Shown here: positions 45,449 to 58,150 of the stretch, piece after piece | Position numbering within the stretch: position 1 is the first letter of the stretch | How the letters are laid out: every line of letters starts with the position of its first letter | Source: Hesperophylax magnus | Taxonomy: Eukaryota > Arthropoda > Insecta > Trichoptera > Limnephilidae | Assembly: GCA_026573805.1 (NCBI GenBank) | Contig: JAIUSX010000018.1 | Span: 10,610,001-10,674,000 of the forward strand | DNA: 64,000 bases | Direction: 5' to 3' | Position numbers and translations under genes: made by a program | The notes under the pieces: model-generated | Databases searched by the model: none | The model's input: the letters and a program-made list of their open reading frames with translations, nothing else | What the model was told of the DNA's origin: nothing

Positions 45449-47854
45449 TTAACAGTATAGGAGAAAAGGGGAAGCTTTTAGCTACAGTGCATCAGTACAA
45501 CCTGATGATGATATTAAAAATATCAAATAAGATCTGCAATATCAGAACCGGCGATATTTAAAATTTAATATTTAACCCTCTTACGCCCTCGCGTTCGGTA
45601 CGAATTAACCCTTTCAGCGCCGCGACTGAGGAACGCCGTCTCCGCCATTACTAGTTTCGTTCAGCATTAGAGCCAATTATTATCGCCTCCCCGACCGCCA
45701 ATATTCTCATCTGTGCATTAAATGCGATACTATAACGCTCATTACCACCGGCAAGTAACTACTAACGGAAAGCTCTCCTATTCGCGTTTCAATAGAAGTT
45801 TTCTAAACTTTAATACAGCTTCCCACTAAATACACATATTCATATTTCTTTATCAATATTCATCTTATTTTGTTGTACAAATGTAAAATGGTGTCTACCA
45901 TTATTCATTTTTTATTAGTATCGTTAAAAATCTCGGGATATTATGTTAGTACATCTAGTTAGTTAGTTAATAACGCTTATTATATTGAAAATGGAAAAAG
46001 CACTGGGTACACATTTCAAATATAGAATTAAAATAATTATCTTGTAAAAAATATAATGTAATATAAAATAATATAATAATATTATCGGTACTTGTATGGG
46101 CACATGTTCCGCCGTCCTCATAAAACATTCGCCTTAAACTGATACTTTGTTAGGAGCTCTGTCAATTCATTCGTTAAAGGCCTGTAATCTCGTTTTTAAC
46201 AGGAAAACGAATAATTTGACCAGATTTTCAATAAATTAACGGAATTTGATATCAGTTTTCTCCGTGTGGAACCCAGGTATCTGAACTTTCATCCCCATTA
46301 AGACGGGATATTGGCATCATAATAAATGGGTGGTTTCTTTATCTTTTAACATTCCCTGCAGGTATTGCTGCTTTTCACTACCAACAACTGCATTTGTCTC
46401 TTGAGGTTACAGTTTATAGCGTCCTGTTCATAAACCTTCTAGTTCCTTCACAGAGTCTCTATTAATATTAAGTAGTTTCCTGCCTTGCTGGTGATTTTGT
46501 GTCAGATTTGTGACATCCATTTGAATAATACAGGTTTTCGTCATAATTAAAACTACAATGTTTTAGGAGTGCTAAGCATAGAAGATGATTAGCACCTCTT
46601 TATTTATCCTTTGAATGTCCTGGCGTACGTTTGCGCCAGAAGTGTGTTGGAATAGTGAGATATTGCGTGATGAATATTTCAGCAACAAACGGCAAAACCC
46701 GGCAATTTATAATGGCTAATTGTCTCGTTGTCTGGGACGTAACTCCGTGTTTACAGCTCGGTAATCATAGATGTGTGTTTGCACTATTAAATACCTTCAT
46801 TTTAAAGTGTAAGCCAGTTTAATACGTCTGCGAGAGAATGGATTACGAAGCCGAGCCAAGCCATAGAAGTTGCCAAAAGACCGTTAATCGAAAAATTTAT
46901 TATTCATGTTGTTCAGTGTTCAGGATTCAAACAACCTACCCCAGTTCGTCTCATCCATTTGCTCCAGAGACGTCTATGCACGAGGTTTAGAAACATGCCC
47001 AGGATAGTGAATCACGTCCCATCCCGACGGATTTAAAAAGAATTCTTAATTCGCACGATGTATGGCAAAAAGTCGCTGAAAGAACTGGATCCCCTGTCTT
47101 ACCATTTATGAGCAATATGCTCTCAATTATGCAAACAGATTGAATAAATAAATAGCTTTTTAAAAGCATCTTTGATGGTAAAGTTTCAAGGATTCTGAAG
47201 AAACTTGATTACCTCTCCATCAGATTGCTTTTATTGGAAATATTTCCGAGTAATAGAGAAATATTAATGATTTTGACAGACATTCCGCAGCCGACTGACA
47301 TTTTGTTCGATAATTCATCTAGAGAGGGTGCTTGGCTGCCAATTTGCGCGGGAATTTGAGATAACATCAAAAGAAGCCGAAACTTTTCCATGTATAAATA
47401 TCCACCCATACAAAGTCAAATATCTTCGGACCCGCTTCAGCCAATAATGAATTAATCCGACGCCTTAAATACTCAAACTTTTCGATACTTTTGATCTTCT
47501 CGGAGGGGTTAATGGAGGGAGAAGAAAAGGGGGAAGAAGGAGAAGAGACATTGACTCGATACAGAATACAAGTTCGTTAAAGTTTTGCCAGGAATGCCTT
47601 TTCATTTTGCCCGTCCTGCTTTAAAAGACAGGTATAATTAATGTTTATGTATTTGATCGCGCTCTCGGGTTTCTTCCGAAGTGAAAGGGTTAGATCGGGT
47701 TGAAAAACTTTTGCGAATCTCCAAGTATTTAGTTACGTTTGTTCAAAATTATAATGTGTGCTTGGGAACATTGATTTCTCGGACTCAACAGTCCAATTAA
47801 AAGGTCCTAACAGAAAGAATATAAGATTATGTAGTACCATAGGCATGTGTTAAT
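45449..47854. other. Intron with family C repeat and no recognised gene
   Basis: 46139-46275 is a copy of family C (GTCAATTCATTCGTTAAAGG, CGAATAATTTGACCAGATTT, AATAAATTAACGGAATTTGA), also found at 54520-54660 and 58895-59135. A GC-mixed block at 45580-45760 and another at 46830-47160 show no convincing exon; I checked for splice sites and coiled-coil coding and found none. Small frames have no domains. Confidence 0.45.
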
Positions 47855-48146
47855 ATTTAGGGATTGTTACACAGAATCTGAAGAAATTTATCAAATGTCA
47901 AAGATAATTTTCAAGTTTGGTATTGTTAATTTATTATTAGCCATTTGTTTCACAGAACAGTTTTTCACGGAAATTTCAAAATGAATTTTCAACTTTAGTA
48001 AATGACCTATTCATGTATTTTGTCAATGTTGGCCAGTTATTTTACATAAATGAAAAAATAACAGAACTTGAATAGAAATTCCACATAACTTGAAAATTAT
48101 CTTTAAAATTTTATGAATTGTTCAGATTCTGGGAAATAGTTTTCAC
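47855..48146. mobile_element. MITE family A, longer diverged copy
   Basis: The left end TTTAGGGATTGTTACACAGA...TTATCAAATGTCAAAG-ATAATTTTCAAGTT is answered at the right by AACTTGAAAATTATCTTTAA...GAATTGTTCAGATTCTGGG. Internal TTGGCCAGTT and AATAACAGAACTTGAATAGA match the copy at 35001-35215. The centre is about 75 bp longer than in that copy. It is non-coding. Confidence 0.75.
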
Positions 48147-51100
48147 CAAATGACAATGCTTTAAAATCATCCCAAATTACACTGTAATTAACTGCCATGG
48201 TGTTATGATCATCAATGCTGATTTTTATTTTTAAAGAGCTTAAATAAATGACTTTACAGATATCAACAGTTACAATGACAATTAAAAAAAAGTAATAAAT
48301 TGAAATATTTAAAAAAATCATTGGTTAAATTGGAAAGAAGACTAAGAAGTAAAACTTTTGAGAACGCCATTTCCTTTTAATTGTATCCACTAAACATAAT
48401 AATTAATCAAAGCAGGATCAGACGTTAAATTGAAAAGGGAAAAGCCTAAAAGTTTAGGTATATAAAGACAGGTAAGGTATATAATGATATGGCATATAGA
48501 CCAACTGTTTCAATATTTGAGATCCCTCTGCTTCCCTCTGTATCGGGTATATATTTAAATTCCCTCCCTCAAAGACGTCAGCCGGTGTCTCCGCTACACG
48601 TACCCCGTTCATTTAATAAAGTTTATCGAATTAATTCATTATCGAGTAATTCTCTTGGCAACTTCGGCGCGATGGCAGAGTGACATCTGTCGGCTGAACT
48701 GTGCCTTCTGAGAATCTTTACTTTTTGGTCTGGAAAAAATTTCAAAACACTCTCAAAATAAGTTCTTGTGTTCTTTTTATCCAAATTTGAGTCGATCCTT
48801 ACCTACATGATATATTATAAAATATTGTAATTAAATTTTAAAAAACTCATTTTGTATTTTACCATATAGAGCTAAATAAAAATTGATTAATCATACTGTT
48901 TATGAGGTTTAAAAAAAATCGTTAATATTTGATCTGTCTTAGCCGGTGATTCGAGATTGGTGTTCAATTCATATTTAGCGTAATTTGTGTTCTGTCTAAT
49001 CGCTAGTGGAAATGCATTGCTTGGCTTTGTTGCAAAGCATCTATCTTTGGACAAATGTTGTTTTAGCGAAAGGAAAGTAAGATATCGTGCCAATTTATAG
49101 AATATTTTACGACGATATAAGATATTGCCAGAGCAATTTGGACATTATCAAAAGAGTTCAGTGTTAAAAGATGTACAATAGTATGTTTTTGGCTTGATCA
49201 GTAATTTGATAATAATCTATACAATTTTAGTTTCTGTGCTTTAAAGGTGTGATCAATGGCAGCAGCAGTGAGTATGTTGTGTTCCCTGCTTCGTGGTCGA
49301 TTATCATGCTCAGTGTTCACCTTGATATCGGTCAAAAGATATATGATTTGAAGAGTTTTTGCAATTCCCTGATGGTGCAATCATGAAAATACAGAACATT
49401 TACTTTCATCTTGATTTACAGCGTGAAATAAGCGAATAAATTAATATTGCGCAACATTTTACGAATGTACCACCGTTCATTTATGTTTACAATCTGAAAC
49501 ATCACAACCCTTCATTTCAAAACGCGATTACCACCCCCTGAGGGTTCGAAAGGTTCGGGTGGATATTTAAAATGGACCCACATGAGTAGAAAGAACCGAA
49601 GCAATGACGGGCAGGTGTTGTGCTTCAATAAAAATTAAGGGATCGTAAAGATCACGATACGCGGTCCGAACGCAGCCCGCAGCTTTTTATTTGAACAGCA
49701 AAGGGTAGTTGGGTCATTCGAAACAAAATGTCCGTCCCGAGCTGTGTTACCGTTTACAAGTACCACCGTATTTGTGGTCCAATTGAATTGACCGTATTTG
49801 AATGAGAAAATGGAAACGGAACGATGCGGGTTTGGCAGATCATTGTGCAGAAACATAGACGACAGAATGAAGTAACCTTTTGTTTAGAATTATAAATTGC
49901 AAGCACCATCGTCAAACACTCGACGTCATGAAAATAAAGAGCAATTAGCTACTCTGTAAATAATGTAATTCCTAACCCGTATTCACGAAGACAACGGGCG
50001 CTTTGTTCATTACTGTTAAACGTTGAGCTCCTGAATAGAAAAAAAGCTCAGACATATTATTTAACAATGTGAAAAAATGCTTTTAAATCCAAATAGGTTG
50101 GTATTTACTTATTTACCCCTTTTCACGTTATCTTTGCCCAGAGGCTGGTCAATCGAATGCGGCATATACATGTAAATAAAAACTCTAGGAGAAAAGGGTT
50201 GGCGGCCCTTCAAGGGGGTTCGAATGATTCCCCTGAAAAGTGGTCGGAAAATATAATCCGCAGTCGGTCATTCGAATTAAGCAGTGACCGGAGGAGAAAA
50301 AAACGTTCGCTACGTCACTGGTTACTTATTTTGTTAGGCGGACCTCCCCACACCCTCTACCCTTCATTATAAATGAAAGGGGTTGATATTTTTTGCTTAC
50401 ATGTGGTTGGTCAACAACCCCGTGACAACGGAAGAAATCCAATATTTAAATTAGTCAAAATGATATATTTTACATATATAATCAACGGTTGCTATTGGAT
50501 TCATGCGTTCACGCCGTACCTGCAAATAAAGCATGGTAATACACAATCAACTTCAACAAAAACAGATTTGTCTGTTCGATACTTAGTGTAATATAAAATA
50601 ATATCTTGTAATAATAATTGTTGTAGAATTATGCTGACGTTGATTGAATCACATCTTATTAAACTTAGAAATCGCTGAGTTTGATGATTTTCTGAACTCG
50701 TAATGGGCTTTCGATTAGCTGACTTCGTTTTATTGAAAGTGCGTAGTGCGAACGGTACCGTCTTGCAAAAGCCGAATTTAAATTTGATTACAAAATACGT
50801 ACAGAAACTTTCTAAATACGAAAAGTTAACGCTTACGTTTAGTGCGCCTGTGTGCGTGCGTTGACACGTGTGCGACTTATTTAACTGTATAAATATATGC
50901 GATAGGTTTTCTGTATATGTTGATGAATCCACCCTCTCACAGAGGCATCATAAGGCATCAAATAATTAGCCGTCAGAACCACCCCCTCCCTTAGACCAAA
51001 AAATGGATCCCTAAGGTACCCCCGGGGGGTGGAATCGGCTTATCTCCATATAGCATCTAAAAGATATACGTATACCACACTCAAGGGTACAAATCTACCA

Positions 51101-51500
51101 GAATTAGACATAGGATTCTAACTCTTAAATAACTTTATATCTAAAATATAATATCAGTAAAAAAATAAGTAGGCCTTACAAAACAAACCATTAATGAAAA
51201 AGTAGATTTTTAAACAAATGATAATATCTCTCAACTAGTTAAATAGGGTTCTTTATTAAAAATGAATCTTATTGATTTAAAAAATATCTATATACACATG
51301 TAATGTACATAAAAAAATAAAGAATAATAATAAAAATTAATAATAATAATGTAGAATCAGAAACTACAAATTTTAGTAAGAAATTCTTTTAACTACATAT
51401 GTTTGGTCTTATATAAAAGCTTTACTTGTAAATTAAAGTTTTTAGCCAAAATTGTGTAATTTATTGATGAAATTTTAAGTCCTAATTGGTCAGAAATAGC
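48147..51500. other. Intron, no recognised gene or shared repeat
   Basis: GC-richer patches at 49520-49840, 50140-50360 and 50990-51030 (GGTACCCCCGGGGGGTGG, a local palindrome) have only short frames without domains. The 143-codon minus frame at 50501-50932 has AT-rich, intron-like composition and no recognisable domain. It is left as unexplained. Confidence 0.4.
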
Positions 51501-51589
51501 CGTTCGCGTTATGACAGCCCTTTCTGCGGTTTTCGAAGGTCTCTGAAAAAGTGGGTACCCTTTCTAAACCCTTTTTCCTTTGGCATCGG

Positions 51590-51735
51590 AACTGCGGCGG
51601 TGTGGGACGGTGGGGCTGGGTTGGGTGGAAGGGTGGTGAGATCGGGGGTGGAGAAGTAGTACCTTCAGGAGGCGCGCTGCCTCCAAGGGGAGCAGAAAGA
51701 ATGGGGGGTTTGAGGTGAGGAGTATTAGCTATCGA
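51590..51735. other. GC-rich island with a possible minus-strand mini-exon
   Basis: A strongly GC-rich block in AT-rich intron. On the minus strand, TTCGATAG precedes 51728 after a pyrimidine-rich tract, and CTGAAG|GTAC ends at 51663. This gives 66 bp, 22 codons and no stop in phase 0 (reading ...FFLLPLEAARLLK). The acceptor is poor (TAG, some purines), and I know no Cut segment of this sequence. Most likely it is a chance or a regulatory island. Confidence 0.2.
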
Positions 51736-52018
51736 ATCCGTAAGAGTGATTGTAGGACGGAGAGTGAAGAAGAAAAACGACACAACAAACGTGAAAATTT
51801 TTGTTAATTGATAGAACAAACTACCAATATTCCCTTGCTCATCTCCTCCCCTTTACCAGACCTTTTACCTTCACAACATACTTAAAAATGGTGTACAAAA
51901 TAAAATAATTCCTCTGGTTTCGAACAGTTCACTCAGTCGGTTCTCGGAAGTAATCGGACAAATTTCATTTAATCGAGAAAAAAAAGGTTATGTAATAAAA
52001 GTATATATATATAAGTTT
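51736..52018. other. AT-rich intron, no recognised feature
   Basis: A short TA microsatellite lies at about 52001-52012. Nothing else stands out. Confidence 0.4.
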
Positions 52019-52055
52019 TTTTTGTTTTACCTTATTTAATAAGGTAAAACAAAAA
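52019..52055. repeat. Perfect 18-bp inverted repeat with a 1-nt centre
   Basis: TTTTTGTTTTACCTTATT (52019-52036) is followed after a single T by its exact reverse complement AATAAGGTAAAACAAAAA (52038-52055). Such a near-perfect palindrome is unstable in replication, so it is probably young. Confidence 0.85.
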
Positions 52056-52354
52056 GTTTCCTATGCTAAAATTGAAAGAAAATGGTATTTTATTTGGCTT
52101 AAAACTAGTAAGTAGGTAAAGGAAGAGGAAGAAGAATATAGGATAAGGATAGGAGATGCTCCTGATGCATTTTACTTATTTATGATTTTGTATAGAATTA
52201 TACAGGCATTTATATATGTTAGGGTAGCAGGTCGCAATTTTGATTTTTGATCGATTTATAGGTTAGTTCTTCGATTTCATGGAATAGAAAAAATTCTGCA
52301 CCATTTTGGTCAGGTCAACAGGTATTAGAACCTAGTTTAAACACTTTATTATTT

Positions 52355-52600
52355 GAGCCAGCGAGACTATGGCATCAATTGGGGTAGATGGAGAAGATGA
52401 ATATGGGAAAATACCTGATCTTAAATTCTGGTCACCAAACGTGGCTAAAGCCATTTCAAGTAAAATTTCTATTCTGAATGGTGGTCTTTCACTAGGGTGG
52501 TACTGAGAGTATCTACTACGCTGGAACGTGCCACCAATAAGCTATACATAATTTTTAATGAATAAATAATGTGAAATAATACAAACTAATCAAATAAAAA
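52355..52600 (-). mobile_element. SINE copy lacking its tRNA head
   Basis: Plus-strand phrases GAGCCAGCGAGACTATGGCA, CACCAAACGTGGCTAAAGCC, CTATTCTGAATGGTGGTCTT and ACGCTGGAACGTGCCACCAA follow the reference copy in order. The AT-rich linker (TGTGAAATAATACAAACTAA) is also kept, and the tRNA-like head is absent. Confidence 0.8.
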
Positions 52601-53195
52601 TAATGTATAGACCACTCAAACCACGGAATACAAGTTTCGTAATTTGTTTTTGTAAAATAACTTGTTTTATAATATTAATCTGTGTATTGTTCCACGAGCC
52701 GCCCTACCGTTTAACCCTTATGAAATATAACATCTGATGTCTCATATATTTGGGCCTCCCCGCCGGGCGGGTAGAGGGGATAACCTTTCTTCCACATTAT
52801 CTGCATACGAACCACTATTACGATTTTAAATGGTGAATTGCACTCAAAATAATAAACGTATTCCCAAATGCGAGCCGCCATTAACAATAATACACAAGGT
52901 ATGCCATTTGCTTGAATTTGTTTCTATAATAAATGGATAGTTTGAGGTCCCACAAATTATAATAACCCAAAAATTATTATCAGGAATGTTTAGACAGTAT
53001 GATAAATTCATTACGTATCTACTAGTTTAACTATCTACACGAGATTTCAATTAAATTTACGAATTTGTTTTTCACATTGATAAATAATATTTTTATCCTT
53101 CATATGAATATCTTCATTCAGATTCTCAAAGTAGTTCGACGCATGGACTAGACCCAGACAAGTGTGAATTAATAGTTGAACATTCTAAAACCGTA
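52601..53195. other. AT-rich intron, no recognised feature
   Basis: A small GC-rich spot at 52755-52785 (CTCCCCGCCGGGCGGGTAGA) contains a local palindrome. No coding was found. Confidence 0.4.
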
Positions 53196-53400
53196 ATCTC
53201 ACTTTCATTCAATATTCACAAAAATATTATAACATTTAAATCGCAAATAAAAAGCTGGATACAAAACATGGAATATCAGAAATAGAAAATATACTGACAC
53301 AAAATACAGATTGAAACCGAAACCAGTGACCGAGTGAGGATATCATTATCTCTATTTGTTAGAAAATAAGGAAGATAATAAAATATTCATTATTATAAAG
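53196..53400 (+). repeat. Dispersed repeat family D, copy 2
   Basis: CTCACTTTCATTCAATATTC, AATAAAAAGCTGGATACAAA, ATCAGAAATAGAA and GAGGATATCATTATCTC match the copy at about 14330-14610 in the same order and orientation. The interior is shorter. Confidence 0.6.
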
Positions 53401-54424
53401 GAAGTGTCAGGGGCTGAGTTGACATTGCATTTGGGTCAATTCCTCGGCTGGCTAAGTCCTCCATCACAACAAAAGCAATATTTTTCTCTTACTGTAGTGG
53501 TAGTAGGAGATATTCAAATATTATCAGATATTGTCGGGAACTTTAGTCTTTCTTTGAAAAAAAATATTATCATAGACTAAAACAATTTCATAAACAATAT
53601 TTATGCACTTTTGATAGCTTAATTTTTTTTTGTAGCTGGAAATTTGTGGAGGACGTTGTGTGAACTATCTGAACGAAGTTAATGTCGCAGCGAACTAAGA
53701 AGAACTACATTGACCTACAAATTTAGGACAGAAAAATTGGCAAAATTTCATTTCTTCAAATCTAATTTTTTAAAGTTTTATGGTGAATAACATTACCTAC
53801 ATAGATTATTTCAAGAAAATGTGTTATTTTAGTAACGTCGATGAGTATTTTAACAACTCTGTCAATTCTAATTAGCGAAATTTATTTCTCGGTACCCGAA
53901 TTAACGAAAGGGGCAAAAAAGTGCGTTTCTGACCACTGCCCTCAAACTTTTTGCTAACCTTCAAGCGGGGGTCGAAATTGGGTGGCACGGGGTAGAAAAA
54001 GACAGATGTCGATAGGGTGGGTCGGCACCGAAAGGGTTCGCAGATCAACCCTTAGCTCGGATGTCTGAAGGGGTAATTTATTACAGAGCCTTATGGTTAT
54101 TTTTTGCCCACGTATTAATATTAAAAAGCGAATATGATGGTATACATATTTTGTGACGGTATCAATTATCGAGCTCGTAATGTAATACACTTTTGTCGGG
54201 TTGTATTAATTTATGCAAAAAGTAGCATTCTGTATCAAAACTTATGGGAAGGCATTTATTTGTATCTGAAAGATCAAAAGGGGTGCGAAAATGATACAAC
54301 GGTAAGAAAAAATCGTCAAAAAATTATTTATACTTTATTCCAGAGTGGTAGATACTAGATCCAGGTTCTTATCAATTCTATTTTCCTTTTTTTAAATACT
54401 TACAGAACTTAGTAATAACACAAA
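53401..54424. other. AT-rich intron with one GC-richer block
   Basis: The block at 53890-54070 lacks a supported frame: the 78-codon minus frame reads through it without any domain. No shared repeat was recognised. Confidence 0.4.
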
Positions 54425-54670
54425 TACACGTGCATTTGCCTGAATCATGACGAAATTCGAAAATATTCGGATTTTAAAGAACACTTTTTCAGAAGTCGCA
54501 CAACTTGTTACAAATCGCACAACACAAGTCAGGAAACCTGTTAATTCATTCATATAGGCCTGCAAATCCTATTTTTAACCGCATTACCAATAATTTGAAG
54601 AGATTCTTAATAAATTAACAATATCTACTCATTTTTCTCCATGCATTTCGAATTCGATAACATTAAGTAA
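54425..54670. repeat. Dispersed repeat family C
   Basis: AATTCATTCATATAGGCCTG, CCGCATTACCAATAATTTGA and AGATTCTTAATAAATTAAC match 46139-46275 and, in reverse orientation, 58905-58965. The upstream part (ATACACGTGCATTTGCC, TTCGAAAATATTCGGATTTT) matches 59000-59075. Confidence 0.6.
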
Positions 54671-57300
54671 ATAAAAATTTGTCAATTATGAATAAATAAA
54701 ATCTACTATCCATATTTATTCTATTCAGCATCATATCTTATCACTAAACATCGCTTAAGTTATTTCAAGCAACTTTTCAATTCTAGAAGTTTTCTTCTTC
54801 CAGAGTCTATTTTAGTGAAATAATAAATTTAAGTTGTATGAAGAATTGTTTCGAATATTATAGTTTTAAGTGTGCCTTTGAGGTGAAATTTCACAAACAC
54901 AGCTTTTAAAAACAAATCTAAGCAGTATTTTTTAACAAAAATATCACGAATTTAACACTTTTATTTAAATGTACCATAGAAAATAATGGTACCTTGAACA
55001 AACAGACGCGATACGAATCTCTTCGCATCGGCAAGATGCAGGGTTCAAAAATCTCCAATATCAATCTGTCTGTCTGATGCCCCCTTTGATGCCTAATTAG
55101 TAATACCCCCGCCCCCTCTTCCGTACCCATAAATAATATTTCTGAGAGCAGCGCCATTTTAGATTTCACATTTTACCGATGGCTTTGTATAAATACCGAA
55201 AGCAGCCCCAACCCGGTACCTACCCGGAGTTGCTCGGACAGAACTAAGAGATCCCACCCAGCGGAGAGGATTGTAAATTTAAATTACTGTATCTGTAGAT
55301 GTGCTATGTGTCGTGTATTCTAATAACATTGAGTTCTATTTGAAAAACGTCTGACTTTCATTCTTTCTTCTGGTTAGAAAGTGAAAAATTTTAGAAGGTT
55401 TCGCACGAAACAAGGTTTAAAAAAGACTTCTGGTTAAAAACCGAACGATTTCAGACGGATCTTAGAGATAGCTAGGTATGTTGCCTGTAAATAATAAATC
55501 TAACCTCATAGATATGGCGTAAAATACTTTTTAAAAAGTTACATATTTCTTGTAAGATAAAAGCTCTTTTATTCTGGTACCTACCAAAATAAATATGTTA
55601 GCTGTTCCCCGTGCACATTGAGATAAAGAAAGTGGTGTTTAAAAAGTTAAAAATTCAAGTGACATAAAAAACGTTCTCTTCACTTTTAGATACAGTAAAA
55701 TGAAGTTTAAAACGTTTTTTGTCTATTTTCTCTGATTTCATAAAATGATTAACAATAGCTCGTGAAAATAAGTAGACAATCTGTTTTTTTTTTACTGCAA
55801 AACATCCATTACTATAATTCATAGTTTGTAATTTTGAAAATAGGTTTATGCAAAAATCGCCATAAATGTGTGTCTGATGAGATAAAATACTACTTTCCCA
55901 CAGAAACCTGTTTTGCCAGACCCAGTAGGTATCGGATTCATCCCTCAGGATGCTGGATGGGTGTGAAGCGATACCCTAATTCGTAAGGGGAGGTATGCAT
56001 AAAATAAAACATTAAATTATACCAACTATGAAAGGATTGAATGAACTCAATAGGCTGGTTTAATGTAGTTTTTTGCTTTGAAATTTAGTATTGTCAATAT
56101 GAATTGAAAGTAGTTAATATATATTTCGTCGGTGTAAAAAAATAATAAGCGTATGTTAAGAAAGAGAACTATTTTTATGTGATCCCAAAACTCCGTAGCT
56201 CTGTGTTAGAGATCATCGTTAATGAGTTTTTGAATCTTTAAACACATAGTAGATCTTTTGCTTTTATAGTTCAAGAAAATATTCATCACTGACGGCTATG
56301 TTATGGAGATCTTTGATACTGGATGGTCTTAAATTATTTCGAAGGTCTTAACAATGATCATGTTAGGTTTCATTTTCAATTTATTTGATAGGTAAATTGT
56401 TGTTAATTATATAGATCTCACAAAATTGAGGGTTTTCGGATTAGTTGTGTAATTAATTATAACATCGTACTCGTTACTTTGTGAAAAGAGAAGCAATTGC
56501 TCGCATAATGCATGCTTACACTCTGATTTAAATTTGAATAACAATCATCCAAAGATTAAAAGTCCATTGGTAAAGTTTAAGTATCAACTCATTATCATCT
56601 CCCATCCTGAAAACAATAAGCTGTAAATCAAAAGCGAGAAGTAATAACACAGCAACAATTAAAAGCCAGTAACTATAAAGCTGAGTTTAATAATGATTAC
56701 CTAATGTTGAATGAAATAACGCCAACATATTTATGGTAAATTATGACTGCGTAAAACGCAGTTAATTCTACCAACGAATGATAAACGATTATAAAAACGC
56801 ATGGGAGATTATTATTGTAAAAATGCAGTAATGCAAATCGTTCTTACGGTGAAGAAAGTTTATCCTATTAACAATTAATGATAAATCTTTAAAGAAAATG
56901 CATAACAACGTGGTTACTAATGCAATTTATTAACTGGTGAACTGTTCTGCAAGCAGTTTTAAAATTTCAAGAAAGGATATCCTAAACAGATGATTTTGAT
57001 GCTATTTAAACGTTACTTTCTTTCCTGTAGAGTCTTGTATTTCTATGTTCTTATATAACATTTGTGAAACATCCAAAAATGACGATAATTTATCAATTTC
57101 TTGACATAATAAACACTGAATCAATATTTTGACTTCTACATTAGATTGACCATAACTTCGTTAATCTAGAGCACCTTATGTAGGTTTCATAGCACTAAAC
57201 AAAGGAATGTTTTAAGAGTATTTTCTGGTATGTAAATCAAATTACTAAAAACTAAGGCACTTCTTTCCGAGATTCAAATTTCACTATATTAAATTCATTA
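54671..57300. other. AT-rich intron, few landmarks
   Basis: CCTTTGAGGTGAAATTTCAC at about 54868 is a fragment of the dispersed repeat seen near 4890 and 27330. A GC-richer patch at 55190-55270 has no coding frame. No gene was recognised. Confidence 0.4.
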
Positions 57301-57317
57301 GTCTTAATCTATATTAC

Positions 57318-57545
57318 ATGTATACAGGGGTTAAAGTGCGATTACTTCAGGGGGTGATTCTATACGATAGTACTAGTAAAAAAGAAATATAACTTTTTTC
57401 GAAATTTAACGTAGTTTTTGGTTAAGAAGTTGAATTGTTTTTATGGGAAATAAATACTCTTCCACGGGGATATATTTTTGTATGCGAATTTAAAAATTGA
57501 TTTTTGATACAAGTATACACTTTTTACCCCTGGACACTGCATATT
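57318..57545. repeat. Possible dispersed element with inverted tips
   Basis: The left end CATGTATACAGGGGTTAAAG and the right end AGTATACACTTTTTACCCCT are imperfect reverse complements about 220 bp apart. The internal AGGGGGTGATTCTATACGAT is typical in style of short insect repeats, but no second copy lies in this window. Confidence 0.35.
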
Positions 57546-57840
57546 TACACTTTAAAATACATTAAATCAGCTGTTATTCGTTTCTGAAATGAGTTATAAT
57601 TCATTTTACAGATTTTTGTGCAACATCATACGAAATGGAAAAAACACGTAGAAATAACAGAGAAAGGATAATACTTACATACACTCGTAAAAAAGCAAAT
57701 GTAAATAGGACAAACATTTACATCTTACATCGTATTAGTAGAATCGATAATAAGTAAAGCAACAATAATGTATCGTAAAATGCATTAACTACAATCTCAG
57801 TACATTTGGGTATAATATAATCCACAATGAACTAACTACG
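57546..57840. other. AT-rich intron, no recognised feature
   Basis: Nothing was recognised here. Confidence 0.4.
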
Positions 57841-58150
57841 AAGACTGTTTCGCCTTCCGTGATCACTCCGTACTTTATCGTCGGTAACTTTTTCCCGAAA
57901 GTTTTATTTTATTTCGGCACCGTTCGGAATTTTATCTTTTCGGCCTTTTCGGCTTTATCCGGCCCGACATCTACAGACGTTCGGCATGCCAGTGTTACCA
58001 ATGGAGCTAGGGGTGCTAGGTGTTGGTGTTAGGGGGTGGAGCTGGGGAGGTGGGAGGTGCTGGCTGCTAGGGGTGGACGGGGGAGAATTCAAATGTCGAA
58101 TGCAAGCCGAATGGTCGAAATGGTGGCAACATTTGTCGGGTTTTGTTAAA
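57841..58150. other. CpG/GC-rich island, candidate regulatory DNA
   Basis: It has TTCGGC/TTCCGC-rich sequence at 57850-57990, then a G-rich run of GGGGTG/GGTGTTGG words at 58000-58090. The 60-codon plus-strand frame across the G-run is low complexity (Gly/Trp/Val) and not a likely protein. Composition alone suggests function or a recent insertion; neither can be shown. Confidence 0.3.

Noticed and set aside
50501..50932. 143-codon minus-strand frame as a gene
   Set aside because: Composition equals the surrounding intron, and there are no domain, signal or splice features. A frame of this length is expected by chance in 64 kb.
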